64,000 bases of DNA from DATCJA01 sp963814955 (GCA_963814955.1 CAWFEX010000006.1:372001-436000), one strand, 5' to 3'; positions 25,346 through 34,469 are shown, counted from the first letter of the stretch. Made by a program: numbers and translations. Notes: generated by a model not told the origin, from the letters alone.

Positions 25346-26118
25346 GTCCCGGCCTGCATGTACAGGTAGAACGCCGGCGTCGCAAACAACAGGGCGTCGA
25401 TGCGATCGAGAATCCCGCCGTGTCCCGGAATAATCCGGGAGCTGTCCTTGACTCCAGCGATGCGCTTGAGCCGCGACTCAAAGAGGTCGCCGCAGATGCC
25501 GAGAGCCACGATAGCCACGCCGAGCAATGCGAGCGGAAGGCGGCGCGCCGCCGGCAGCAGCGGCGGACCGACCGAGACGATGAAGAGCGTGGCCAGCACG
25601 ACGCCGCCAATCGCGCCTTCGATGGTCTTCTTGGGACTGATCGCCGGCGCTAACGGCCGCCGGCCAAGGAGACGGCCCGTGTAGAACTGCGCTGAGTCAC
25701 TGACGACAATCGTCGCAAGCAGCAGCAGGGTCGCCACCCGTCCGCCAGTCGTCTGAATCGCCACGAGCATTCCCAGCGGCATGCCGATGTACCAGGGCGC
25801 CAGGAACCGGGCAGCCGCCTGATCGACCGTAAGCCCGAGAAACAGGACTTCAGCGGCAAGCCAGCTGAGACCGATCAGCAACAGAGCCAGAAGGTCGCCG
25901 CGCGTGGTGGCAGAGACCCACCAGCACGTCACTACAACGAGGAGGATCACCGGGATGACGTGCGGCGGGCGGCGGTTGTGGTGAAGCACGCCGATGTACT
26001 CGCGCGCAGCCAGCGCCGCGACGAGGCACGCCAGCAGACGGAGACCAAGAGGAGAAAGAAACAGGATGGCCGCGAGGGCAGCGGCGCCAAGCGCGACCCC
26101 GCTGAGGAGCCGCGTCAT
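25342..26118 (-). CDS. cdsA: phosphatidate cytidylyltransferase
   Basis: It makes CDP-diacylglycerol for phospholipid synthesis. The 258-residue protein has about seven helices and SPKKTIEGAIGG. It carries the family signature near the C-terminus, GDLFESRLKR followed by KDSSRIIPGHGGILDRID, which binds metal and CTP. It overlaps uppS and dxr by four bases on either side. Confidence 0.94.
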   Translation of the reverse strand: MTRLLSGVALGAAALAAILFLSPLGLRLLACLVAALAAREYIGVLHHNRRPPHVIPVILLVVVTCWWVSATTRGDLLALLLIGLSWLAAEVLFLGLTVDQAAARFLAPWYIGMPLGMLVAIQTTGGRVATLLLLATIVVSDSAQFYTGRLLGRRPLAPAISPKKTIEGAIGGVVLATLFIVSVGPPLLPAARRLPLALLGVAIVALGICGDLFESRLKRIAGVKDSSRIIPGHGGILDRIDALLFATPAFYLYMQAGT

Positions 26119-26945
26119 TGCGCGCCGATGGCAGCCCGCGCCGAAGTGATGCCGCCGTATCGTCGTTCGCGTTTCTGGTAGGCCAGAATCGCTTCGAGCA
26201 TGTGCCGCCGCCGGAAGTCGGGCCAGAGCGTTTCAGTGACGTAGATTTCCGCGTACGCGATCTGCCACAACAGATAGTTGCTGACCCGCATCTCGCCGCT
26301 CGTTCGGATGAGCAGATCCGGATCTGGCTGCCCCGCCGTGTACAGCAGCTGGGCGAACCGCTCTTCGTCCAGCTCCTCGGGGCGAATGCCGGCCGCGATC
26401 GCTCGGCGTGCGGCATCGACGATTTCCGCGCGTCCGCCGTAATTCAGCGCGATGTTGAACAGCATGCCCGTCGCCTGCGACGTCCGCTCCATGGCGATGC
26501 ACAACTCGTTCTGTATGTCGGATGCCAGGTCCTCCATGCGGCCAATCACGCGGAAGCGGATGTTATTACTCAGAAGCGTGTTCAGCTCCGAACGCAGATA
26601 CAGCTTGAGGAGCAGCATCAAGGTGCTGACCTCGGACGCGGGTCTCTTCCAGTTTTCGATGGAAAACGCGTAGAGCGTCAGTACGCGGAGACCAAGCCGC
26701 GCACCCGTCTCGACCGTCTCGCGAACGGGATCGATGCCGGCGCGGTGCCCCTCCACCCGCGGCAGATGGCGCTGGGCGGCCCACCGGCCGTTGCCGTCCA
26801 TGATGATCGCGACATGAGCAGGCAGCCGCTCGAAGCTGATCTGTCGCGCAAGCGCTTCGTCAGGATGGCCCGCCGGAATCCACGCCACGAGTTCCTCAAG
26901 CGACACGTGCGGGCGCCTCGGGTTCGCGTGATCGCAAGGTGTCAA
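26115..26945 (-). CDS. uppS: isoprenyl transferase (undecaprenyl diphosphate synthase)
   Basis: This cis-prenyltransferase makes the carrier lipid for cell-wall sugars. The 276-residue protein has HVAIIMDGNGRWA with catalytic D50, FSIENWKRP, NIALNYGGRAEI, and the C-terminal DLLIRTSGEMRVSNYLLWQ and WPDF. About 25 residues precede the usual N-terminus, so the true start may be a downstream GTG. The start overlaps the truA stop (ATGA). Confidence 0.94.
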   Translation of the reverse strand: MTPCDHANPRRPHVSLEELVAWIPAGHPDEALARQISFERLPAHVAIIMDGNGRWAAQRHLPRVEGHRAGIDPVRETVETGARLGLRVLTLYAFSIENWKRPASEVSTLMLLLKLYLRSELNTLLSNNIRFRVIGRMEDLASDIQNELCIAMERTSQATGMLFNIALNYGGRAEIVDAARRAIAAGIRPEELDEERFAQLLYTAGQPDPDLLIRTSGEMRVSNYLLWQIAYAEIYVTETLWPDFRRRHMLEAILAYQKRERRYGGITSARAAIGAQ

Positions 26946-27721
26946 TCATAGTCCACACGGACCAGGAACAGTCCGTGCGGCGGAGCTGTCGGACCCGCCT
27001 CGGCGCGACTGCCTGATGACAGAAGCTTTGCCATCGACGCCGCCGTTCGTCTCCCGCGGCCCGTTTCCACCAGAGTGCCGACAATGGCGCGGACCATGTG
27101 GCGAAGAAAACCGCTCGCACTGACTTCGTACGCGAACATCGTATGGTCGCCGCGCGCCGGACCGGCTGGCGTCAGTTCGCCGATGAAGGGACGAATTTCC
27201 GACTCGGTTACATTCCGCACGGCGCTCGTGATGGCACTTCCCGCGCTGCGGAACGAGGAAAAGTCATGCGTCCCGACGAGCGCGTCGGCGGCCTCGCGCA
27301 TGGCTGCCATGTCGAGCGATTCCAGCACATGCCACACGTATGGACGCTCGAACGGACTGACGATCGGCGCATTCCGGATCAGGTAGCGGTAGGTTTTGGA
27401 GCGCGCGCTGAACCGCGCATGGAAATCTGCCGCGACATCTTCGACATTGGTCACGCGAACGTCCGGAGGCAGACAGGCGTTCAGGCCGCGCGTCAACGTC
27501 TCGGTGGGATGGGCGCACGTGACGTGAGTGCTGGCAACCTGCCCAAGCGCATGCACCCCTGCATCCGTCCGCCCCGCCCCGTGAAGAGTGACCGAGCCGC
27601 CCTCAAAGCGCGCCATCGCATCTTCGAGCAGCCCCTGGATGGAAAGACCCTCCGCCTGCCGCTGCCAACCGACAAAACGCGTCCCGTCGTAACTGATGGT
27701 GAGCTTGAGAACACGGGACAT
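26942..27721 (-). CDS. truA: tRNA pseudouridine(38-40) synthase
   Basis: The 259-residue protein has YDGTRFVGWQRQ, the catalytic Asp D53 in GAGRTDAGVHALGQ, RYLIRNA, and the C-terminal FLRHMVRAIVGTLVE that contacts tRNA. It modifies the anticodon stem-loop. It overlaps uppS by four bases, extending the lipid/isoprenoid operon upstream. Confidence 0.95.
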   Translation of the reverse strand: MSRVLKLTISYDGTRFVGWQRQAEGLSIQGLLEDAMARFEGGSVTLHGAGRTDAGVHALGQVASTHVTCAHPTETLTRGLNACLPPDVRVTNVEDVAADFHARFSARSKTYRYLIRNAPIVSPFERPYVWHVLESLDMAAMREAADALVGTHDFSSFRSAGSAITSAVRNVTESEIRPFIGELTPAGPARGDHTMFAYEVSASGFLRHMVRAIVGTLVETGRGRRTAASMAKLLSSGSRAEAGPTAPPHGLFLVRVDYD

Positions 27722-27761
27722 AAACCGTTCCAGGTTCCAGTGCCAGATTCCGCGTTCGAAT

Positions 27762-28340
27762 CTAACTTCTCGATCCTGGCTTGACCACCGGCTCTCCCGT
27801 CAAACACAGCGGGCATACCGATGGCTCGTACGTCGGAAACGACACGACGGCGAGGGCGTGAAACGACACGTCGAGCCGCTGGTCGCCTCCGCTGCGATCG
27901 ATGATGGCGGCCGCGCCCACGACCCGCGCACCCGCCGCCCGCGCGACGTCGATCGTTTCTCTCGTCGACCCTGCCGTGGTCACAACATCTTCGACCACGA
28001 GTACTCGCTCGTCCGGCGCAATGCTGAATCCCCGTCGGAGGAGCAGCCTGCCGTCCTGCCTTTCGGCGAACATCGCTCGGATGCCCAGGGCGCGACCGAC
28101 TTCCTGACCGATGACGATGCCGCCAAGTGCCGGTGACAACACAGCCTGGGCTTCGAGCGCTCGAACACGCTCGGCCAGCGCGGCGCCGAGCGCCTCGGCC
28201 TCACGGGGATGCTGCAGGACGAGAGCACACTGCAAATACCCGGAACTGTGCAGCCCGGACGTCAGGCGGAAGTGTCCCGCCAGCAGCGCACCGGATCGTT
28301 TGAATCGTTCGATCACCTCGGCGGCATCCATGGTCGTCAT
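27762..28340 (-). CDS. pyrE: orotate phosphoribosyltransferase
   Basis: The 192-residue protein contains the PRPP-binding motif VLVVEDVVTTAGST, GGIVIGQEVG, and the C-terminal CPLC with two cysteines followed by GEPVVKPGSR, as in the Thermus-type PyrE subfamily. It converts orotate plus PRPP to OMP, the step before pyrF. The remaining genes of the pathway lie at 31.5-34.4 and 42.5-45 kb. A second ATG nine bases in (28331) is possible. Confidence 0.92.
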   Translation of the reverse strand: MTTMDAAEVIERFKRSGALLAGHFRLTSGLHSSGYLQCALVLQHPREAEALGAALAERVRALEAQAVLSPALGGIVIGQEVGRALGIRAMFAERQDGRLLLRRGFSIAPDERVLVVEDVVTTAGSTRETIDVARAAGARVVGAAAIIDRSGGDQRLDVSFHALAVVSFPTYEPSVCPLCLTGEPVVKPGSRS

Positions 28341-28351
28341 CAGAACCGCCT

Positions 28352-28357
28352 AGTATA
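28352..28357 (-). promoter_or_regulatory. TATACT -10 box upstream of pyrE
   Basis: On the minus strand TATACT lies 11 bases before the pyrE ATG, implying a very short leader. No good -35 box was found. Confidence 0.4.
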
Positions 28358-28367
28358 CATACTCACT

Positions 28368-28493
28368 ATGCGTACCTTTCTCCTGATCGTCCTCTGCATG
28401 CCGACCATTGCCGCGGCGCAATCAGCGCCATCGTCTTCCCAGGCGGCCAACGAACAGCGTCTCACTTCGAGACCGTTCAGGAAGCGCCACTGA
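28368..28493 (+). CDS. small signal-peptide ORF, possibly a truncated gene
   Basis: The 41-codon frame begins MRTFLLIVLCMPTIAAAQ, a convincing signal peptide with a cleavage site, and ends after a short Ser/Gln- and Arg-rich tail. TATACA/CATACT boxes lie just upstream, but no ribosome-binding site is evident. The following bases are GAGACAC-type repeats, so this may be the surviving 5' end of an exported protein gene. Confidence 0.3.
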   Translation: MRTFLLIVLCMPTIAAAQSAPSSSQAANEQRLTSRPFRKRH

Positions 28494-28514
28494 GATGAGG
28501 TGCTGCGCGATGGG

Positions 28515-28571
28515 CCACAGCGACACGGAGACACAGGCCGATTGATCGTTCTCCGTACCTCCGCGTCTCCG
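28515..28571. repeat. GGAGACACA-type inverted repeat
   Basis: CGACACGGAGACACAGG is followed by CTCCGTACCTCCGCGTCTCCG and CCTGTG, giving opposing arms in front of the glycosyltransferase gene. A second copy of the unit lies at 47966-47984. Confidence 0.5.
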
Positions 28572-28599
28572 AAACCTGTGATCGTGTCAGAATCCTGTC

Positions 28600-29382
28600 G
28601 TGCCGAAAGTCTCGGTCACGATCATTACGCTCAACGAAGCCGAACACATCGCGGCCGCGATAAACAGCGCCGAGTGGGCAGACGAGATTCTCGTCGTCGA
28701 TTCGGGCAGCACCGATGCGACGCTCGACATTGCGCGCGCCAAAGGCGTCACGGTTCTCTGCCGCGATTGGTCCGGATATGTCGACCAGAAGAACTTTGCG
28801 GCAGAAAAAGCGTCTCACGACTGGATTTTTTCGCTCGACGCGGACGAGCGCATTCCGGCGGCACTGGCCACAGAAATCCGCTCCGTTGTCGCGGACGAAC
28901 CGCCTTTGCGTGGTTATCGAGTACCGCGAGTCGCTTATCACCTTGGACGATGGGTCCGAACGACAGATTTTTATCCGGACTATCAAACACGCCTGTACGA
29001 CAGGCGCGCGGCCCGATGGCGGGGAAAATACGTCCACGAATCAGTCGCCGTCGACGGCGGGGTCGGGCAGCTGCGGCACGAGCTGGAGCACTATTCCTTC
29101 CGTGATCTCGGCGATCAACTCGATCGCATCAACCACTACACGACGCTGGCGGCGCGTCAGATGCACGAAGCAGGACGGCGCGCCCGCCTGCTCGACCTCG
29201 TCCTCCATCCGCCGGCGGCGTTCATCCGCAACTACCTGCTCCGCCGCGGTATTTTCGACGGCACTGCGGGCTTCGCGATCTCGGCGGTGAACTCCTATTC
29301 GGTGTTTCTCAAGTTCGCGAAGCTGTGGGAAATGCGGCGTGACGACGGAAACGCCAGGCACGGCGCTCCGGACCATCGGTGA
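28600..29382 (+). CDS. family 2 glycosyltransferase (WaaE/KdtX-like)
   Basis: The 260-residue GT-A protein has VSVTIITLNEAEHI, VVDSGSTDATLDIA, the DxD motif in SLDADERIP, and a C-terminal RRARLLDLVLHPPAAFIRNYLLRRG amphipathic/membrane-associated stretch. This is the layout of lipopolysaccharide-core beta-glucosyltransferases. The acceptor cannot be told from sequence. The GTG start is set by homology of the first residues. Confidence 0.85.
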   Translation: MPKVSVTIITLNEAEHIAAAINSAEWADEILVVDSGSTDATLDIARAKGVTVLCRDWSGYVDQKNFAAEKASHDWIFSLDADERIPAALATEIRSVVADEPPLRGYRVPRVAYHLGRWVRTTDFYPDYQTRLYDRRAARWRGKYVHESVAVDGGVGQLRHELEHYSFRDLGDQLDRINHYTTLAARQMHEAGRRARLLDLVLHPPAAFIRNYLLRRGIFDGTAGFAISAVNSYSVFLKFAKLWEMRRDDGNARHGAPDHR

Positions 29383-29390
29383 TTCATCAT

Positions 29391-30249
29391 TCATTCGGAC
29401 ACGCGGGGCCTGCACGACCCCCGCAGCGGACACTGCGTGTTGTCCCGCGAGCGACCAAACCTGCAGGCGTTCATCATGCCGACGTGGCAAAGTGAGAAAT
29501 CGTAGCGAACCGGGTCGTCAGGATTCATCTGGCGCAGCGCCGAGGTAATTTCCGCTGCCATCTTCCAGCCCGGACTGCGGTAGCGCGTCAGCCGAAGGCA
29601 CCGCCCCACCCGGATGACGTGAGTATCCAGAGGGACGATCAGTCGCGCGGAAGAAAGATGCGACCAGACGCCAAGGTCGATGGCGTCTCTGCGCACCATC
29701 CAGCGCAGGAACAGATTCAGCCGCTTGCACGCGCTGCCGGCCGAGGGCCGCGGGAAGAAGTAACAGACCCCGGCGCGCCCGGGCACGCGTCGTCCATAAG
29801 CAGGCTGCAGATCCGTTTGCGAGGGCGCGCGTCGAGAACGACTCGAGCGCCGCCGCGACATCGGGCGAAGAAGGGTCGTCGCCGGCCATGAAGAACCGTT
29901 CGATCGACCCGGTCTGTTGAAGCATTCGCTGCAAAATCAGCAACAGCGCGACCAAGTCCTTGCCGCGAATCCATCGGTGTACGAGCGGCGCCAGCCTTCG
30001 CCCATCCTTCACCGGATCGAATGTGCGCACGAACGCTGCCGGAGAGGAACCCATTACAGCCAGCAGCGACTCGATGGAGTTCAGCACGCTGGCGACACGA
30101 CCAAACGCGAGTCCGGCCGCGCAGAATCCGGCAATCTCGCGATCGGCTGACGCGTCGTACCGTCTGACGATGTGGACGGGGTCGGTCGCCGAGTCCGTGT
30201 GATCGAACGCGCGATACAGATTCTCGAGGGATGGTCGCAGCGACAGCAC
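29391..30249 (-). CDS. TIGR02757/DUF2400 family protein (frameshifted)
   Basis: The family is recognised from LRPSLENLYRAFD, DPVHIVRRY and SLLAVMGSSPAAFVR in the first part. A second frame after a break at about 29800-29835 carries RRVPGRAGVCYFFPRP, GSACKRLNLFLRWMVRRDAIDLGVW, LDTHVIRVGR and a terminal cysteine cluster (CRFG...CPLRGSC). The helix-hairpin-helix-like THVIRV region suggests a relation to DNA-glycosylase folds. Function is uncharacterised. The GTG at 30249 is preferred because the longer reading runs through an intergenic repeat into the upstream gene. Confidence 0.75.
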
Positions 30250-30253
30250 TTTA

Positions 30254-30358
30254 GTCGGGTACTGGAGTGCTCGGGTGCCTGCGGTGACGAGAGTGCCCGA
30301 GGTGCGTTTCGGTGCGAATGCTTTCCCGCCAGGCACTCCAGGCACGTTGGGCACCCTA
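30254..30358. repeat. GTGCCCG/GGCACTC-type short repeats
   Basis: Units such as GGTGCCT, AGTGCCC, GGTGCG and their reverse forms (GGCACTC, GGCACG, GGCACC) fill the gap between the acetyltransferase stop and the DUF2400 start. They could fold into a hairpin. Confidence 0.5.
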
Positions 30359-30850
30359 AGCCTCATCTGCCCCCGCGAGCCGCGTCAGGTCGTCGCCCGT
30401 GAGGCGATAGACGGTCCAGTCGGACATCGGTCGCGCACCGAGGCCGCGGTAGAAGCGGATAGCAAGTTCGTTCCAGTCCAGCACGGCCCACTCCATGCGG
30501 CCGCAATCGCGCGACACCGCAATGCGGGCGAGGTGACGGAGCAGGGCACGTCCAATGCCGCGACCGCGCCATTCCGGCAGAACGAAAAGATCCTCGAGAT
30601 ACAGCCCGGGGCGGCCCAGAAAGGTGGAATAACTGTAGAACCAGACGGCAAAACCGGCTGGCTGACCGTCGACGCGAGCGATCACCGCTTCCGCGCTTGG
30701 ATTGGACCCGAACAGCGACTCGCGAACCTTCGCCTCGGTCGCAACCACCTCGCGCGTCAACTGCTCGTACTCGGCCAGCGCTTTGATCATCCTGAGAACC
30801 AGCGGTACGTCGGCCGCCGTCGCCTGTTGGATGCGAACGTCGTCACTCAT
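30356..30850 (-). CDS. GNAT acetyltransferase
   Basis: The 164-residue protein has the acetyl-CoA motif A (LEDLFVLPEWRGRGIGRALLRHLA) and the DWNELAIRFYRGLGARPMSDWTVYRL ending seen in the spermidine/thialysine acetyltransferase (SAT) group. The substrate is likely a primary amine but is not certain. It is downstream of the orphan phosphoribosyltransferase, separated by a TGTGACT repeat. Confidence 0.83.
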   Translation of the reverse strand: MSDDVRIQQATAADVPLVLRMIKALAEYEQLTREVVATEAKVRESLFGSNPSAEAVIARVDGQPAGFAVWFYSYSTFLGRPGLYLEDLFVLPEWRGRGIGRALLRHLARIAVSRDCGRMEWAVLDWNELAIRFYRGLGARPMSDWTVYRLTGDDLTRLAGADEA

Positions 30851-30885
30851 TGCTTGTGCCTCTTGTGACTTGTGACTTGTGACTT
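30851..30885. repeat. TGTGACT heptanucleotide repeat, second copy
   Basis: Three to four TTGTGAC units separate two minus-strand genes. Relative to the genes the units read GTCACAA, the reverse of the orientation before the DUF420 and pyrD genes. The repeat is thus not orientation-bound. Confidence 0.8.
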
Positions 30886-31504
30886 AAAAGGTGCTCACCG
30901 GCACGCCTGCCTGACACATCGGACAGCGGTCGGCCGGAAAGTTGTCGGGGGCTTTATATTCGGCCAGCGCAAAATTCGGAACGCCCGCATCCACGATCGC
31001 TTCCATGCGGTCGTAAATCTCCGCCGTCGCGATGGCGATTCCGCCCGCCTTGCAGATCAGCTCCACGCAGTGCGCCTGAGTGTGCCCCGTATTGCGCACA
31101 TCGTCGACGACAAGCGCTCGTCTGCCGGCGAGGAGGTGATTGTAGAAGCGCGTGAGCGTGAGCCCGCAGTTGGCGTCGAGCGTAAACGGGGCAAACAACA
31201 TGGCCGGCCGGCTGATGTCCCGCCTGCTGTCGAGAAGACCCGCGACCGTGTATCCGAGGAGCGCTCCACCTGTCACCGGCCCGGTTACGACCTCGGTCTG
31301 TTCCAGGATCGACGTCGGCAGCACATCGAGCAGGTCCTGCGCAAACTGCCAGATGGTGGATGGATACCGGAACAGTTTGTGAGGGTTCAGATAGACGGCG
31401 CCGTGAAATCCGTTGCCGAAGTCGAAGTGACCGTTCAGCATCAGCACTTCGTACTGCTGGAGGTCCTTGAGCGCGGTCTCTCGAATATCGTCTCGCCGCG
31501 TCAT
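30884..31504 (-). CDS. orphan phosphoribosyltransferase, PyrE-like
   Basis: The 206-residue protein has a PRPP-binding motif ALVVDDVRNTGHTQ and a VTGPVTGGALLGYTVA loop. The C-terminal CPMCQAGVPV matches the CPLC...GEPV end of the pyrE product in this window, so the two are paralogues. The N-terminal part differs (DIRETALKDLQQYEVLMLNGHFDFGNGFHG). It sits beside pyrC-pyrB-pyrR but probably uses another base or nucleotide. I cannot name the substrate. Confidence 0.78.
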   Translation of the reverse strand: MTRRDDIRETALKDLQQYEVLMLNGHFDFGNGFHGAVYLNPHKLFRYPSTIWQFAQDLLDVLPTSILEQTEVVTGPVTGGALLGYTVAGLLDSRRDISRPAMLFAPFTLDANCGLTLTRFYNHLLAGRRALVVDDVRNTGHTQAHCVELICKAGGIAIATAEIYDRMEAIVDAGVPNFALAEYKAPDNFPADRCPMCQAGVPVSTF

Positions 31505-31559
31505 CGCCGCTCCCCTCAGGCAATCTCGGACACGCTGTACCGCATCGATTGGTCCGACG

Positions 31560-32873
31560 TCACGCCGCTTTGATCTCAGACACGGCGGAATTCACATACA
31601 GCGTTCTCCCGCCGACGATGGTTGCTGCGACGCCGCCGCGGAGCTCCCATCCATCGAAAGGCGTGTTCTTCGAACGAGAGCGCAGGTGAGCGGCGTCGAT
31701 TCGCACCTTGAGATCGGGCGCGAGAATCGTGACGTCGGCCGGTGCGCCTGGCGACAGCGCCCCGCCGGGCACGCGCAGAATGCGCGCCGGATTGACCGAC
31801 ATCAACTCGACGAGCCGAGGCAACCCAATCAAACCAGCGTGCACCAGCCGATCCAGCGACAGGGGAACGGCGGTTTCGAGGCCGACGATTCCGAAGGGCG
31901 CACGGTCGTACTCGACATGCTTCTCATCGTAGTGATGGGGAGCATGGTCGGTAGCAATCGCATCGACACTGCCGTCGGCAATGCCGGCAAGCATCGCATC
32001 GCGGTCGGCCTTTTCGCGCAGGGGCGGATTCATTTTCGTGTTGGTGTCGTAGGGAACGGGCGAGCCGAGCGATTCGTCGGTCAACGTAAAGTGATGCGGC
32101 GCCACCTCGCACGTCACGCGGATACCGGCCTCCTTGCCCTTGCGCACCGCTCTCAACGAACCACGGGCGCTCATGTGCGCGACATGAAATGCGGAACCCG
32201 TCAACTCCGACAGCAGGATGCCGCGTTCCACGCCGAGCGCTTCACATGCGCCAGGCATCCCGCGGAGGCCGAGGGTCGCCGCGTGATATCCCTCGTGTGC
32301 GACGGCATCTCCCTTGAGGGACGGATCCTCGCAGTGCTCGATCACCGGCATGCCAAACATGCCCGCGTATTCCATCGCACGGCGCATCAGCAGCGCCGTA
32401 GCCACGGGCCGGCCGTCGTCGGTGACGGCGACACACCCGGCTTGTCTCAGTTCTGCGATGTCCGCGAGCAACTCGCCTTTTGATCCTCGCGAGACAGCCC
32501 CAATCGGGTACACGCGCGCGAGATCCGCCTCCGCCGCCCTGGCGAGGATGTACGCCGTGACATTCGCGTTGTCGTTAACCGGGGCGGTGTTGGGCATGCA
32601 GGCCACGGCGGTGAACCCGCCGGCAACAGCCGCCGCGGTGCCCGTGGCGACCGTTTCCTTGTGCTCCTGTCCAGGCTCCCTCAAATGAACGTGCATATCG
32701 ATGAAGCCCGGACAAATCACGAGCCCTGGTCCCACTTCCACGATCGCGGCGCCGTCCACAGGAAGATCGCGGCCTACGGCTGCGATGCGATCGCCGTCGA
32801 TGAGAACATCGTGCATGCCGTCGATCCCGTTGGCGGGATCGATCACACGCCCTCCTTTAAGCAGCCGCTTCAT
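31560..32873 (-). CDS. pyrC: dihydroorotase
   Basis: It cyclises carbamoyl-aspartate. The 437-residue class I enzyme has the metal-binding FIDMHVHLREPGQEHKET (H61, H63), FTAVACMPNTAPVND, and the catalytic DAIATDHAPHH. Its start lies inside the end of pyrB (17-base overlap). Confidence 0.95.
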   Translation of the reverse strand: MKRLLKGGRVIDPANGIDGMHDVLIDGDRIAAVGRDLPVDGAAIVEVGPGLVICPGFIDMHVHLREPGQEHKETVATGTAAAVAGGFTAVACMPNTAPVNDNANVTAYILARAAEADLARVYPIGAVSRGSKGELLADIAELRQAGCVAVTDDGRPVATALLMRRAMEYAGMFGMPVIEHCEDPSLKGDAVAHEGYHAATLGLRGMPGACEALGVERGILLSELTGSAFHVAHMSARGSLRAVRKGKEAGIRVTCEVAPHHFTLTDESLGSPVPYDTNTKMNPPLREKADRDAMLAGIADGSVDAIATDHAPHHYDEKHVEYDRAPFGIVGLETAVPLSLDRLVHAGLIGLPRLVELMSVNPARILRVPGGALSPGAPADVTILAPDLKVRIDAAHLRSRSKNTPFDGWELRGGVAATIVGGRTLYVNSAVSEIKAA

Positions 32874-33840
32874 CTCCCGCTCCGCCGGACAAGAGGTACA
32901 ACACAGCCATCCTGACGGCCACGCCGTTGGCCACCTGGTCGAGAATCACGGAATAGGGGCCGTCGGCCACTTCCGAGGCGATCTCGACGCCGCGGTTCAT
33001 CGGACCGGGGTGCATGATGATCACGTCCGGGGCGGCACCGCGAAGACGGGCCTCGGTCATTCCGAACACGTTGAAATATTCGCGAAGCGAGGGAAAGAAC
33101 GCCCCTTCCATCCGCTCGAGCTGAATGCGGAGCAGCATGATGACGTCCGCGTTCGCGACCGCTTCGTCGATGACGCTCGTGGCTCGCACGCCGAAGCGGG
33201 CGATGTCGGCGGGTATCAGCGTCGGAGGACCGCACACCCACACGTCGCTTCCCATCTTCGTGAGCAGGTGGATGTTCGACCTGAGCACCCGGCTGTGAAG
33301 CAGGTCGCCGATGATCGCGACCTTCAAACCGGCCAGCCGCTTCTTGCGCTCGCGGATCGTGAACGCGTCGAGCAGCGCCTGTGTGGGATGTTCGTGCATG
33401 CCGTCACCGGCGTTGATGATGACCGAGCGGCAAATCCTCGACAGCAGATGACACGCCCCCGACGAGGAGTGCCGCAGCACGATCATGTCGGGATGCATCG
33501 CCTCGAGATTGAGGGCGGTATCGGCAAGCGTCTCCCCCTTGACCACGCTCGATGAGGCGACGGCGATGTTCAGCGTGTCGGCACTCAACCGTTTTTCCGC
33601 GATCTCGAACGACGTCCGGGTACGCGTGCTCGGCTCGAAGAACAGATTGACGACCGTCTTGCCGCGCAGCGCCGGAACCTTCTTGATCGGACGCTCTCCG
33701 ACTTCCTTCATCGCCTCGGCGGTGTCGAGGATGAGCGAAATTTCGTCCGGTGCGAGATCCGAAATGCCAAGCAGGTCTTTCCTGCGAAGCGCCGTCACCG
33801 CTGCTGCTTCTTCGACGTGCGTCGTCACCGACGCGCTCAT
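32857..33840 (-). CDS. pyrB: aspartate carbamoyltransferase, catalytic chain
   Basis: The 327-residue protein has the carbamoyl-phosphate loop FFEPSTRTRTSFE (S71-T-R-T-R-T), SSSVVKGETLADTA, HPTQALLDAFTI and HPGPMNRGVEI. It has no fused or adjacent regulatory chain (pyrI), and pyrC follows in the style of organisms with a PyrB-PyrC complex. The start overlaps the pyrR stop. Confidence 0.95.
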   Translation of the reverse strand: MSASVTTHVEEAAAVTALRRKDLLGISDLAPDEISLILDTAEAMKEVGERPIKKVPALRGKTVVNLFFEPSTRTRTSFEIAEKRLSADTLNIAVASSSVVKGETLADTALNLEAMHPDMIVLRHSSSGACHLLSRICRSVIINAGDGMHEHPTQALLDAFTIRERKKRLAGLKVAIIGDLLHSRVLRSNIHLLTKMGSDVWVCGPPTLIPADIARFGVRATSVIDEAVANADVIMLLRIQLERMEGAFFPSLREYFNVFGMTEARLRGAAPDVIIMHPGPMNRGVEIASEVADGPYSVILDQVANGVAVRMAVLYLLSGGAGDEAAA

Positions 33841-34421
33841 GCGGCACCTCCTTGCTCGGCAGCCGACCGCGCAAGCGTGCGCGGCGCGGATCCTGCCAGC
33901 AGCACGACCTCGTCCCGGCCGTCGCTTTCGTGCAGGTAGACCTGGACGCTTTCGTCGAGAGACGTTGGCAGGTTCTTGCCAACGTAATCCGCCTTGATGG
34001 GGAGCTCACGGTGTCCGCGGTCGACCAGCACTATGAGCTGGATACTGCGCGGCCGCCCGAAATCGATCAGCGCGTCCAGCGCCGCGCGCGTGGTCCGGCC
34101 CGTATACAGCACGTCGTCGACCAGGAGAATCTTTCGCTCGTCGATCGAAAAAGGAATTTCCGTGCGTCGGACCAACGGCTGCGGCCCGACCGCGTGACGC
34201 ATCAGATCATCGCGATAGAGCGTGATGTCGAGCACGCCGGTTGGGACGTCAAACCCGGTGATTTCACGGAGGCTTCGCGCGAGACGACGCGCCAGATGGT
34301 CCCCTCGCGTACGCACGCCAACGAGCGCCAGGTCTTCAATGCCTCGATTGCGTTCCAGGATTTCGTGCGCGATGCGGGTGAGGGTGCGGCCAATCCGGTC
34401 CGCATCCATGACGACTGGCAT
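33837..34421 (-). CDS. pyrR: PyrR bifunctional regulator / uracil phosphoribosyltransferase
   Basis: The 194-residue protein has LALVGVRTRGDHLARRLA, the PRPP motif ILLVDDVLYTGRTTRAALD, and RGHRELPIKADYVGKNLPTS. PyrR binds pyr-operon mRNA in response to UMP/UTP and can also make UMP from uracil. It heads the pyrR-pyrB-pyrC operon, with four- and seventeen-base overlaps. GAGGTG lies five bases before the ATG, and a candidate PyrR-binding hairpin lies just upstream of that. Confidence 0.94.
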   Translation of the reverse strand: MPVVMDADRIGRTLTRIAHEILERNRGIEDLALVGVRTRGDHLARRLARSLREITGFDVPTGVLDITLYRDDLMRHAVGPQPLVRRTEIPFSIDERKILLVDDVLYTGRTTRAALDALIDFGRPRSIQLIVLVDRGHRELPIKADYVGKNLPTSLDESVQVYLHESDGRDEVVLLAGSAPRTLARSAAEQGGAA

Positions 34422-34433
34422 GTGGCACCTCTT

Positions 34434-34453
34434 CGCGGTCTCACTGGGCCGCG
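34434..34453 (-). promoter_or_regulatory. candidate PyrR-binding hairpin in the pyrR leader
   Basis: On the minus strand CGCGG pairs with CCGCG and encloses an internal mismatch, one C-G pair and the hexaloop CAGTGA. PyrR-binding loops have a CNGNGA hexaloop on such an interrupted stem. The hairpin ends a few bases before the GAGGTG ribosome-binding site, so repression of translation is plausible. No terminator or antiterminator pair is visible. Confidence 0.5.
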
Positions 34454-34469
34454 GTTAAAGAGTTGATTC

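Noticed and set aside
26118..26951. Open frame of 277 codons opposite uppS
   Set aside because: uppS has all catalytic motifs. The opposite frame is arginine-rich shadow sequence.
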